Of a stretch of 16,926 nucleotides of DNA, positions 7,744 to 14,210 are shown one piece after another. Below the pieces are notes generated by a model, which saw nothing but the letters and a program-made list of their open reading frames with translations, had not been told where the DNA came from and did not search any database. Source of the stretch: an archaeon RBG_16_50_20 (GTDB lineage Archaea > Thermoproteota > Bathyarchaeia > 40CM-2-53-6); contig MEMY01000046.1 of the NCBI GenBank assembly GCA_001768965.1, positions 1 through 16,926 of the forward strand, in the 5' to 3' direction. Made by a program: the position numbers and the translations under genes. How positions within the stretch are numbered: position 1 is the first letter of the stretch; the number at the start of each line of letters is the position of its first letter.

Positions 7744-7774
7744 CTCGAAGCGTTTCGAGCTAGCTAGCCTCGAA
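7744..7774. repeat. Three alternating copies of a 6-bp inverted-repeat arm
   Basis: CTCGAA (7744-7749), TTCGAG (7754-7759) and CTCGAA (7769-7774) alternate in orientation. The middle copy can pair with either neighbour, through a 4-base or a 9-base loop (CTAGCTAGC). It lies about 65 bp before the TATA-like box of the winged-helix gene at 7875 and just after the gyrA terminator. It could be a regulator-binding cluster or part of the terminator region; the sequence alone does not decide. Confidence 0.45.
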
Positions 7775-7836
7775 TCCGAACGTATGCACCCATTTCACTT
7801 AAAAGATAATCGATTACCCCAACAGTTCGACTCAGT

Positions 7837-7846
7837 CAATATAAAG
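7837..7846 (+). promoter_or_regulatory. TATA-like box for the winged-helix gene at 7875
   Basis: CAATATAAAG is a good archaeal TATA match centred near 7842. It predicts transcription from about 7868, leaving a leader of fewer than ten bases before the TTG at 7875 (or 7878). Confidence 0.6.
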
Positions 7847-7874
7847 GGGTCTGCCAAGTATCCGTCGTTCAACC

Positions 7875-8471
7875 TTGTTGGCAACAGAGATCGACCTAGA
7901 CCAGAGCTTCGAAGAATCCGACCTCGACGATCGCGAACGCGAAGTTCTGAGATTCCTATCAACCGAGCAGAACGGATACTTCTCGTTCCAAGGCTTACGA
8001 AGAAGGCTCGGCTTCCACCAGGAAACACTAGCCCGCACACTAAAACGACTAGAAGAAGCTCGCGCAATCGAGCGATCGCCGCAGGGATACAAATTCAGAG
8101 GGAATGGCACGAGTTTCTCGTTTAGCGTAAAAACCAATCATACCTTACCTAAACCGATTATTGATGCCTATCTCCCCGCGCAGATCGATGTGACCGTCCT
8201 CTTTCAGAAGCTGAAAGGGCGATGGTTCAGCAATTTCAGATGGTTAGGTTACTCGCATGACGGCGACAAGTTGTCGATGAGTTGGATAAGCGAAGACGGC
8301 CATATGCAGCTCCAAGCGCGCATCGGAGGAGGAAAAATAATCATAGCCATAGATCCCCTAAACAATGCTGAAGAGTCGAACCAGATCGCTGCCGCATACC
8401 AACTCTTTGATCACGTGAGCAAGATCGCTGAAGAATTAGTCCAACAAAACCAAACCCCAATCGCAAACTAA
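7875..8471 (+). CDS. Winged helix-turn-helix transcriptional regulator with unassigned C-terminal domain
   Basis: The protein has 198 residues. Residues about 18-75 (LDDREREVLRFLS, then FQGLRRRLGFHQETLARTLKRLEEARAIERSPQGYKF) form a clear winged helix of the MarR/ArsR-like archaeal kind, with a recognition helix (ETLARTLKRLEE) and a wing. Residues about 95-190 form an alpha/beta region (VTVLFQKLKGRWFSNFRW, MQLQARIGGGKIIIAID) that I do not recognise; it could sense a ligand or dimerise. Two adjacent TTG codons (7875, 7878) fit the promoter spacing. It is transcribed alone, after the gyrA terminator, and converges with the BtuF-like gene. The alternating inverted repeat upstream (7744-7774) could be its own binding site, but that is only inferred from position. 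Confidence 0.75.
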   Translation: MLATEIDLDQSFEESDLDDREREVLRFLSTEQNGYFSFQGLRRRLGFHQETLARTLKRLEEARAIERSPQGYKFRGNGTSFSFSVKTNHTLPKPIIDAYLPAQIDVTVLFQKLKGRWFSNFRWLGYSHDGDKLSMSWISEDGHMQLQARIGGGKIIIAIDPLNNAEESNQIAAAYQLFDHVSKIAEELVQQNQTPIAN

Positions 8472-8606
8472 GCCGCATGTGACCAAGTTACTCCTCTACC
8501 AGTCATTATTGCCCCAGCGGGCAACATGCCCCACAGTGGATTGATTTGACTAGAATGATTGATCACTACATCGACAGCGCGTCATGGAGACCGATTGATC
8601 GAGAAC

Positions 8607-8631
8607 CCAGACGGCTAGAAAGGCCGCCTGG
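8607..8631. repeat. Hairpin between convergent genes, possible terminator
   Basis: CCAG-A-CGGC, a TAGAAAG loop and GCCG-C-CTGG form an eight-pair stem with one internal mismatch. It sits 20 bases beyond the stop of the BtuF-like gene, in the 179-bp gap between convergent genes. No T tract follows closely, so a terminator role is uncertain. A shorter stem, GGGC-AACAT-GCCC (8518-8530), lies in the same gap. Confidence 0.35.
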
Positions 8632-8650
8632 ACGAGATCTTCCCTAGATC

Positions 8651-9580
8651 CTACACTTTTGCCGTCAGTGCTTCCATGCGTACTCCCAATTGGGAGTCAA
8701 GAGGTTCGCTGAAGAGTTCTGGATGAATCATCTGAGCTAGGATCCCTATTCCGTCGAACAATCTCGGTCCTGAACGGCTGAAATAATTGTGTCCATCAGT
8801 CGCATAAACCCGACCTTCACGAATCGCACGTGTGCTCCTAATGTCCTTTAGATTCAGCAAGTGTTCCGCTTCTGCAATGGTTCGCCGTGTAGTGAACCCG
8901 CAGGGCATCAACACTAGGATCTCGGGATCGTAGTCTGCAACTGAGCCCCAATCCACATATGTAGACGGTTCGCCTCCCCGGGCAAGTCCATCCACACCTC
9001 CGGCATTCTCAACCATCTCGGGAACCCAATGCCCAGCATTCATCAGAGGATTCAACCACTCTGCACAGAACACACGCCGCGTATCCGCACCCCGCGTTAG
9101 TTGCCTTATGTTCTCGCTTTTCCGATCGAGTTCGACGACGAGATTCATTGCCTCTTCAGTCCTACCGAGGACTCCGCCAACTTTCAGAATGTCATTCTTC
9201 ACATCTTGCAGCGTATGCGGATTCAGAGTGAGGATGGACACGGATTTTCCAAGCTGTTTAGCAGCTTCTCTTACATCGTCGGCGTCCACGGCGCAGACAT
9301 CGCAGAGTTCCTGAGTTATGATCAGATCCGGGTTCGCTCTGCTCAGTTCGTCGATTTTGATTCTGTATAGGCTCCGACCTTGCTTCATGTGCTCAATGAT
9401 CAGGGCGTCGATTTTGCGGCTGTCAAGTGTCTCTGCTTGGAAGACGGGTTCTATGATCTTTGTTTTGGTTTTGGTGTCTTCGGGGAAGTCGCACTCATGA
9501 GAAACGCCGACGATAGTCTCACCCAAACCGAGAGCGCAGACAATCTCAGTTGCGCTGGGCAGAAGGGAAACGATGCGCAT
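8651..9580 (-). CDS. BtuF-like substrate-binding-fold protein without signal peptide
   Basis: The 309-residue protein begins directly with RIVSLLPSATEIVCALGLGE, the opening of the TroA/BtuF-like (COG0614) fold. It continues with VGVSHECDFP, LIITQELCDVCAVDADDV and the inter-lobe helix region at about 150-180. AGHWVPEMVENAGG is in the second lobe. These motifs define a subgroup usually annotated as cobalamin-binding or iron-complex-binding proteins. There is no signal peptide or lipobox, so it is probably cytoplasmic, and no ABC permease or ATPase is nearby; transport is therefore not shown. The ATG at 9580 is preceded by AGAGGGG at a spacing of about eight bases. A TATA-like TGATTATC near 9606 could also give leaderless transcription. 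It may be co-transcribed with the SnoaL-like gene 51 bp upstream. Confidence 0.8.
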   Translation of the reverse strand: MRIVSLLPSATEIVCALGLGETIVGVSHECDFPEDTKTKTKIIEPVFQAETLDSRKIDALIIEHMKQGRSLYRIKIDELSRANPDLIITQELCDVCAVDADDVREAAKQLGKSVSILTLNPHTLQDVKNDILKVGGVLGRTEEAMNLVVELDRKSENIRQLTRGADTRRVFCAEWLNPLMNAGHWVPEMVENAGGVDGLARGGEPSTYVDWGSVADYDPEILVLMPCGFTTRRTIAEAEHLLNLKDIRSTRAIREGRVYATDGHNYFSRSGPRLFDGIGILAQMIHPELFSEPLDSQLGVRMEALTAKV

Positions 9581-9631
9581 CTCCGCAGCCCCTCTGCGCG
9601 GATAATCAGTTCGCTTCTACGCTTCGAGCGC

Positions 9632-10051
9632 CTACATTGCTGGGACTAAGCCTAGCTGTTGCATCATAGTCAGATTGTCCGTTACGCCCCAGTGTTCAAC
9701 TGCCCTGCCGTTTGATATTCTCAAAATATCTATGCCTTCAACACTCATCTGCTTGCCCGTGGCGGGTATGTTCATGAAGTTGCCTTTGTGGGTTCCTTTC
9801 ATCGTGGATCGGATCACGACCTTATCCCCGTCCGAGAGCATCTCATCAACCGTAACATGGAGGTCTGGGAAGGCCTGGCGAAGCGCGACCATGGCCTGTT
9901 TTAGGCCTTCGACTCCAGGCGCCTGACCTGGAAATGGGTTATGCTCGACAAAGTTCGGTGCAATCAGTTCATCTACCGCCTGCATGTTGCCTTTGTTGAG
10001 GACTTCTTCCATGAAGCGGCGGGTTTTCGTTTTGTTCTCTTCATTCGACAA
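9632..10051 (-). CDS. SnoaL-like (NTF2-fold) ester cyclase family protein
   Basis: The 139-residue protein matches the SnoaL/ester-cyclase branch of the NTF2-like fold. The N-terminal helices include RRFMEEVLNKGNMQAVDELIAPNFVEHNP, then GVEGLKQAMVALRQAFPDLHVTVDEMLSDGDKVV, GTHKGNF and GRAVEHWGVTDNLTMMQQLG. The fold forms a cone-shaped pocket. Characterised relatives include polyketide cyclases, but most members have no known substrate, so no reaction is assigned. Length is complete. The ATG at 10051 lies about 42 bp from the centre of a TATA-like box shared with the divergent CWC gene. The BtuF-like gene follows on the same strand after 51 bp, making an operon possible. Confidence 0.85.
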   Translation of the reverse strand: MSNEENKTKTRRFMEEVLNKGNMQAVDELIAPNFVEHNPFPGQAPGVEGLKQAMVALRQAFPDLHVTVDEMLSDGDKVVIRSTMKGTHKGNFMNIPATGKQMSVEGIDILRISNGRAVEHWGVTDNLTMMQQLGLVPAM

Positions 10052-10086
10052 TCATGATTCGCCAGATGCGAAATCATGCCATAGGT

Positions 10087-10098
10087 ACTATTTAAGGC
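10087..10098. promoter_or_regulatory. Shared TATA-like element between divergent genes
   Basis: The near-symmetric core ACTATTTAAG (CTTAAATAGT on the other strand), centred near 10093, is the only strong TATA-like element in the 81-bp gap. It lies about 40 bp from the GTG at 10133 and about 42 bp from the ATG at 10051, so it could serve transcription both ways. Confidence 0.5.
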
Positions 10099-10132
10099 TC
10101 AGACACAAGCACCCCACAGTTAGATCCGAGTC

Positions 10133-10324
10133 GTGAGAATCGTGGGTCGACAGCTTCGCTGCGATCTGTGCGGCTCCACCTTCACCTGCGGCATGGACGA
10201 GCCATCATGCTGGTGTACGCAGGTCGCCTTGACACCAGCAGCTTTGGAGTCCCTGCGCGCTCAAACCAAAGACTGCGTCTGCCCACAATGCCTTGCCAGA
10301 TTCTCATCGACGAGCAAAGAATAA
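10133..10324 (+). CDS. Small cysteine-rich CWC-family protein
   Basis: The 63-residue protein contains eight cysteines: C10 and C13 (CDLC), C19, C26 and C28 (SCWC), and C48, C50 and C53 (CVCPQC). The SCWC core, followed by LTPAALESL and the closing CxCxxCL, matches the cysteine-rich CWC family. Its members presumably bind metal, but their function is unknown. A start at GTG 10133 fits the shared TATA element; GTG at 10142 is an alternative. It lies 46 bp before the radical SAM gene on the same strand, so the two may be co-expressed. Whether it supplies metal to, or is a substrate of, that enzyme cannot be told from sequence. Confidence 0.8.
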   Translation: MRIVGRQLRCDLCGSTFTCGMDEPSCWCTQVALTPAALESLRAQTKDCVCPQCLARFSSTSKE

Positions 10325-10347
10325 CCGAGACACCCCACTAGAATAGA

Positions 10348-10361
10348 TCCGAAAATTCGGA
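10348..10361 (+). promoter_or_regulatory. Inverted repeat before the radical SAM gene
   Basis: TCCGAA-AA-TTCGGA is a 6-bp inverted repeat with a 2-base spacer, lying between the CWC stop and the radical SAM start. Its A/T centre is 37 bp before the ATG at 10392, so it could be an operator, a weak TATA element, or both. Confidence 0.35.
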
Positions 10362-10370
10362 TTGGTCTAA

Positions 10371-11528
10371 TTGCCCAGCAGCGTCGCCTCCATGCGACCT
10401 GACGCGGTATCAGTCTGGAAGGATACGGAGGTCAGGGAACGACTCTCCTGGTACCGGCAGGTGATGATCGGCAGGTTACCCGCCAAGTTCATGCTCTGCC
10501 GCAAGATCCCCACTCAGGTGGAAAACTCTGATGCCTCTCAGGAAGAGCTGTGGAACGAACACGCAAGCCTGTCCCAACAGCTGTGCGACCTTGTCAAGAA
10601 TGTTGAGAGCGGGTCTGAAAGTGGCTGGAGCCTCAAAGATCATCACCCCAACCTATTGGACCTGAAGGGAGCCTTAGTCAACCGAATGCTTGAACACTGC
10701 AACTTCTGCGAATGGGACTGTAAAGTCAACCGCGCTGAGGGAAAGATTGGTTTCTGTCGGTTGGACAGAACAACCTCAGTTGGCTCATTCTTCCGTCACT
10801 ATGGAGAGGAGGCGCCACTCATTGGTGTCGAGAGGAAAGGTGGCTCAGGAACAATTTTCTTCGAATCTTGCAATTGCCATTGTGTTTTTTGTCAGAATTG
10901 GAGTATCTCTCAACCCAAGACCAAGATGAACATCATCGGTGAGGCTGTGACGCCGGTCCGCCTCGCCGAGATCGCAGAAGAGCTTGCCAGCGAAGGCGCG
11001 GCCAACATAAACTATGTCGGGGGAGAGCCAACGATAGACCTCCACACAATCGTGAATTCTCTGACGCACATGTCGACCAGCATTCCGCTGATCTGGAACA
11101 GCAACATGTACTGCACGATGGAGAGCATGAGGATCCTAGCCGATTTGATAGACCTATGGCTGCCTGACTTCAAATTCTGGAGAGATGAATGCGCCAAACG
11201 ATTGATGTGGGTGGGCGCCAAAGCCAGCTATCCAGAGGTTGTGAAGAGAAATCACATATTCGCTGCCGAACATGGAAGCATGATAATTAGGCATCTGGTC
11301 ATGCCCGGCCATATTGAGTGCTGTACGAAACCAATTCTCGATTTCATTTCGGAGACCATTGGAGACAAAGTTCTCGTGAACATCATGTCCCAGTACTATC
11401 CTTCGAACATGGTCCCTATGAATCCTGAAAAATATCCGGACATTGCTCGATACCCCTCTAGGAAGGAAATTCAGGACGCTTATGATTACGCTCGCGCGCT
11501 CGGCCTCCAATTCGAGCAAGTTACATAA
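10371..11528 (+). CDS. Radical SAM protein of the PflX-like (pyruvate formate-lyase activating enzyme-related) family
   Basis: The 385-residue protein has an auxiliary motif, C110-x2-C113-x3-C117-x11-C129, in HCNFCEWDCKVNRAEGKIGFC-like context. GSGTIFFESCNCHCVFCQNW follows, where C167, C171 and C174 form the CxxxCxxC that binds the radical SAM [4Fe-4S] cluster. NYVGGEPTI (214-222) is the GGE-type SAM-binding motif. The TIM-barrel remainder includes LWLPDFKFW and RHLVMPGH. This matches PflX-like proteins, whose targets are unknown. Oddities are an extra cysteine (C169) inside the cluster motif and an N-terminal extension of about 100 residues. The start may be TTG 10371 or ATG 10392. It follows the CWC gene by 46 bp, and the next gene's promoter overlaps its stop. 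Confidence 0.85.
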   Translation: MPSSVASMRPDAVSVWKDTEVRERLSWYRQVMIGRLPAKFMLCRKIPTQVENSDASQEELWNEHASLSQQLCDLVKNVESGSESGWSLKDHHPNLLDLKGALVNRMLEHCNFCEWDCKVNRAEGKIGFCRLDRTTSVGSFFRHYGEEAPLIGVERKGGSGTIFFESCNCHCVFCQNWSISQPKTKMNIIGEAVTPVRLAEIAEELASEGAANINYVGGEPTIDLHTIVNSLTHMSTSIPLIWNSNMYCTMESMRILADLIDLWLPDFKFWRDECAKRLMWVGAKASYPEVVKRNHIFAAEHGSMIIRHLVMPGHIECCTKPILDFISETIGDKVLVNIMSQYYPSNMVPMNPEKYPDIARYPSRKEIQDAYDYARALGLQFEQVT

Positions 11529-11529
11529 T
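11522..11529 (+). promoter_or_regulatory. TATA-like box for the gene at 11556
   Basis: TACATAAT overlaps the end of the radical SAM gene and is centred about 31 bp before the TTG at 11556, the same spacing seen before other genes here. It suggests the unassigned gene can be transcribed on its own. Confidence 0.4.
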
Positions 11530-11555
11530 GAGCCCGTCTTCGGAGTGCGTGAAGT

Positions 11556-12275
11556 TTGGCAGCGCAGGAACGCCTAAGGTCACAAAACCCAGCTGAATTC
11601 ATAAGAAATCATCTTCAGGGTAAGAAGATCTCCGACCAATTCAGTGTTCAAGTTATTGCAAATCCTGTGCGCTTCGCGGAGCAAGCGCACTTCACGCTTC
11701 ACTTGATTCAAGAACCAGGAGGCGAACGATCCTTAGATCCCGTCTATACAGGCCTGTTCAGTGCTGGGAGAGCTAGCCAGAACATTCATGGTTGGGTGGA
11801 TGGAGACTACTTTGAGACGGCGCTTTTCCAGGGCGAAAGGAGGATCTCTCTGACTGAAGGTTTCCTTGACATCGAGCTCTTCAAGATATTAGGCGAGGTC
11901 GTCCCTCCAGGTGGCAGTTTCATGGTCTCGTATTCCCTGTTCTCGAAGGAGTCTAGAATTCATAGGGAGACGAAGAGAGGACTTGATAGAGGTTATCCCC
12001 CCGCTGTAACGCCGTTAGGCTTCTTGCTCTTTCTCGCAGGCTGCGGAATGGGTTTCAAGGATTGGTACTTCGCCGAAGGGGGACGGGAAGGTCCAGAAAA
12101 ACTGCAAGGCTTCAAGGCTATTGATCCTCAGGCCGCGAGGCAGAAGGCCAGAGAGCTGCTTCAAGAACTCCGCATATTCTCCGCCGTCCCGGTGGAAGAC
12201 GATCTGGGACAAACGTGTAAGTTAAGGGTCGAACAGGTGGTCAAAGAGCTCGAAAAGTTGAGCAAACTCACCTGA
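11556..12275 (+). CDS. Conserved-looking protein of unknown function
   Basis: The 239-residue product has no family that I can assign firmly; it vaguely resembles archaeal DUF1122-type proteins. The middle reads as alpha/beta: DGDYFETALFQGERRISL, LFKILGEVVPPGGSFMVSYSLFS, then a Pro-Gly turn and TPLGFLLFLAGCGMGFKDWYFAEGGREGPEKLQG. The LFKILGEVVPPGG segment is similar to the post-strand-4 region of class I methyltransferases, but there is no glycine-rich SAM-binding loop upstream, so I do not call it one. The C-terminus (about 190-239) is helical and coiled-coil-like. It starts at TTG 28 bases after the radical SAM stop, which suggests a functional link with that enzyme. Confidence 0.6.
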   Translation: MAAQERLRSQNPAEFIRNHLQGKKISDQFSVQVIANPVRFAEQAHFTLHLIQEPGGERSLDPVYTGLFSAGRASQNIHGWVDGDYFETALFQGERRISLTEGFLDIELFKILGEVVPPGGSFMVSYSLFSKESRIHRETKRGLDRGYPPAVTPLGFLLFLAGCGMGFKDWYFAEGGREGPEKLQGFKAIDPQAARQKARELLQELRIFSAVPVEDDLGQTCKLRVEQVVKELEKLSKLT

Positions 12276-12421
12276 TATGTGACCCTTCCAGACTCACGTT
12301 GGATATCACGCACACGAAATCCAAAGCTCAGACTTGGATGCTCGCACCGGCATACTCATCCACACACCTTCATGAAGATCCTTGACGGATGCAGGTTCGG
12401 CGCGGAAACTAATCCCGTGAA

Positions 12422-13450
12422 TTAAGGAAGTTGGTCTGGTATCGACGTGGATTGTCCGTTGAATGCCCACCATGCCCAGCCAATTTGATATCGGTTGAAC
12501 AAAGTCAACGCGTCTTGGGTCCACGTTGCACGACTTGAATTGTCGGGCATAAAGGCTCCGAACTCGCCGATCCACATTGGAGTTCCAGAGTCAATTACGA
12601 ACGTTTTGTATTTTGCCACGAAATCATTTTCGAGAATCGTAAAGTTCTGCATGTAGTACTTGGGTGCAAACGAGAGTTGATAGAAGTGTGGCGACCAGAC
12701 AATGTTCGTTTTTGTTGGTAGTCTGATATTCATATTGGCCGGCTCAAGGAATATGATGTGATTCGGATCAACGGCTCTAATCGCTTGAATTGCCCTGAGG
12801 TAAAACGCGTTTACATCAGTTGCATTTAGTTCCGGCATTACAGAAGTGTAAATCCACGGCTCATTAAGTAGGTCGTACCCAGCGATTGTAGGTTCATTTG
12901 AAAAATACTCTGCGATTTTCACCCAGACTTGAATAAGATGATCCTGTAGATCTGTGTTCGACCAGAAGTCAGAAACAGCCTGCCGCATACCAGTTACGTT
13001 TGGCGCGTAGTTTTGAACTGCCCAATCAGGTGCACCATAGCCGCCGAATCTGCGCGCCCAATCATATTGGTGCATATCCAGTATTACGTACATGCCGGCC
13101 GAACTTGCCCACTGAACGTCCTGACCAACATACCATGACAAGTAAGTCGCGTTGAAGGTACCTGGTTGCGGTTCGAGGTTTGCCCATGAAATGGGCAGCC
13201 TGACTACATTAAACTGAAAACCTAGCGCGAGGGTCCTGTATGCTGCTGAGGTGTGAAGTTTAGGGTAGTCCTGCTCATAGCCTGGATAGTTGACCCCTCG
13301 CAGCATTACCGCTTGTCCTGTGGAATCGACAATCGACGCTCCTCGTGTTGATAGAAAACTCAGCGTGGGGGTGGCGTAGATTGCTGGAGCGAGGGCGGCA
13401 CCCACTGTTGCGAATAGGATTAGAAACGCTGCAACACAGCTAGTTCGCAA
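12422..13450 (-). CDS. Secreted glycoside hydrolase family 5 (cellulase/endoglycoceramidase-like)
   Basis: The 342-residue protein starts with a signal peptide (AAFLILFATVGAALAPAIYA). A (beta/alpha)8 domain of family GH5 follows: LRGVNYPGYE, R84 in VVRLPISW, H127 in LDMHQYDW, the acid/base E197 in YDLLNEPW, H255 and Y257 in SPHFYQ, the nucleophile E296 in WIGEFGAF, and W327/W328. DMHQ followed by GAPDWAV resembles endoglycoceramidase-type GH5 members, so glycolipids are possible substrates besides beta-glucans; specificity is not proven. The TTG start is supported by a GGTGAG ribosome site. The protein ends only 14 residues after the strand-8 tryptophans, shorter than expected for the last helix. 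It is last in a minus-strand run after a jelly-roll-like and a DoxX-like gene. Confidence 0.88.
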   Translation of the reverse strand: MRTSCVAAFLILFATVGAALAPAIYATPTLSFLSTRGASIVDSTGQAVMLRGVNYPGYEQDYPKLHTSAAYRTLALGFQFNVVRLPISWANLEPQPGTFNATYLSWYVGQDVQWASSAGMYVILDMHQYDWARRFGGYGAPDWAVQNYAPNVTGMRQAVSDFWSNTDLQDHLIQVWVKIAEYFSNEPTIAGYDLLNEPWIYTSVMPELNATDVNAFYLRAIQAIRAVDPNHIIFLEPANMNIRLPTKTNIVWSPHFYQLSFAPKYYMQNFTILENDFVAKYKTFVIDSGTPMWIGEFGAFMPDNSSRATWTQDALTLFNRYQIGWAWWAFNGQSTSIPDQLP

Positions 13451-13460
13451 TTCTTTTTCT

Positions 13461-13466
13461 CACCCT
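13461..13466 (-). promoter_or_regulatory. Ribosome binding site for the GH5 gene
   Basis: GGTGAG on the minus strand lies ten bases before the TTG at 13450. It supports this non-ATG start, which also gives a complete signal peptide. A TATA-like AAATTTTC centred near 13489 is 39 bp upstream. Confidence 0.5.
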
Positions 13467-13606
13467 GTTAAGGGAAGATCGGTTGAAAATTTGGAAGAAA
13501 TTCGGTGTCTCCTTAGTCTTTCACATCTATCTCAACGTGTTGCGGTCGTTCGTAAATGGAATTACAGCAAGTTTCTGGTAGTTGATTACTGATGAGTGCG
13601 AGAAAA

Positions 13607-13624
13607 CAGACAACTAGTTGTCTG
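13607..13624. repeat. 18-bp perfect palindrome between the DoxX-like and GH5 genes
   Basis: CAGACAACTAGTTGTCTG is a perfect palindrome, 23 bp beyond the DoxX-like stop and 157 bp upstream of the GH5 start. It could bind a dimeric regulator of the hydrolase gene or form a terminator-like hairpin for the upstream gene. No T tract follows it on the minus strand, which favours a protein-binding site. Confidence 0.5.
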
Positions 13625-13646
13625 GTTGGAGGAATTTCGTGTGTGC

Positions 13647-14129
13647 TCACCAGGCATTTAGTCGGGGATTTGGCCACTTCTTCTCAAGTAAGCTGTCCAA
13701 GCCGAGACTCTTTCCCGCATCTGAAATTGCCACTGTCAGACTAGCAGATGCAGAGAGTAGGTAAAACCAAATGATTACGGGCGCCTCAATGGAGCCAAGA
13801 AAAGTCACAAGCAGAGTTGAGGCTAGTAGGGTGCCGAGTATTCCAGAGACCCGTGTGAACAGACCGATCAGAAGCAGCGTCCCAATTGCAGCTTCAAGAA
13901 TCGTTTGAGAGGTTGTTATGGGTTGCCAATTCGGAATCACGAAATCCCTTAGAATAATGCCCACGGTTCGGATTGGATTGGTCGATGCCGCTCCATCCAA
14001 GATCGGCTTAACCCAAGCATTGTTGAACCATTTTTGACTGCTGAAATAGAGCCAGTAGAGCCCCACCAGAAGACGAAGGAAGACTCGCCACGCATTCCAA
14101 ATCCGGGTCGTTGTGGGTTTTCTCTCCAA
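13647..14129 (-). CDS. DoxX-like integral membrane protein
   Basis: The 160-residue protein has an N-terminal helix WRVFLRLLVGLYWLYFSSQKWF, typical of the DoxX/DoxD family opening. A periplasmic-side loop follows, then further membrane segments at about 75-95, 97-112 and 118-137 (ILEAAIGTLLLIGLFTRVSGI, LGTLLASTLLVTFLGS, VIIWFYLLSASASLTVAI). The family includes the small subunit of archaeal thiosulfate:quinone oxidoreductase. Most members are of unknown function, and no thiosulfate-oxidising partner is visible, so no reaction is assigned. TTG 14129 fits a TATA-like GGCTTAACTCC centred near 14162. It lies between a secreted protein gene and the GH5 gene on the same strand. Confidence 0.8.
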   Translation of the reverse strand: MERKPTTTRIWNAWRVFLRLLVGLYWLYFSSQKWFNNAWVKPILDGAASTNPIRTVGIILRDFVIPNWQPITTSQTILEAAIGTLLLIGLFTRVSGILGTLLASTLLVTFLGSIEAPVIIWFYLLSASASLTVAISDAGKSLGLDSLLEKKWPNPRLNAW

Positions 14130-14131
14130 GC

Positions 14132-14188
14132 CTCTTCAACAGCTCTTAGCTTTGACGGAGTTAAGCCTCGCCCCGCTGCTTTGAAGAG
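14132..14188. repeat. Nested inverted repeats just upstream of the DoxX-like gene
   Basis: An outer stem pairs CTCTTCAACAGC (14132-14143) with GCTG-CT-TTGAAGAG (14175-14188): twelve pairs and a two-base bulge. Inside it, CTTAGCT (14145-14151) pairs with AGTTAAG (14159-14165) over a seven-base loop, with one G:T pair. The inner part includes the proposed TATA box of the DoxX-like gene, whose start codon is three bases from the outer stem. It may be a folded leader RNA, an operator flanking the promoter, or an RNA gene. Confidence 0.4.
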
Positions 14189-14210
14189 TGAGACGCATAG
14201 GGTTGAATGC

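Noticed and set aside
7715..8125. 136-codon plus-strand frame overlapping the winged-helix gene.
   Set aside because: It is Arg/Pro-rich with no fold, while the other frame encodes a clear winged helix and has well-spaced promoter elements.
11556..12275. Assignment of the unassigned protein as a SAM-dependent methyltransferase.
   Set aside because: Only one short segment looks alike; the glycine-rich SAM-binding motif is missing.
12306..12575. 89-codon minus-strand frame overlapping the end of the GH5 gene, considered as a frameshifted GH5 tail.
   Set aside because: Its residues do not continue any GH5 motif that I can recognise, so a frameshift cannot be supported.
13588..13624. CTGATGA near the 18-bp palindrome, considered as the C box of a C/D-box RNA.
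   Set aside because: The first base does not fit the RTGATGA consensus and no convincing D box or guide arrangement follows.
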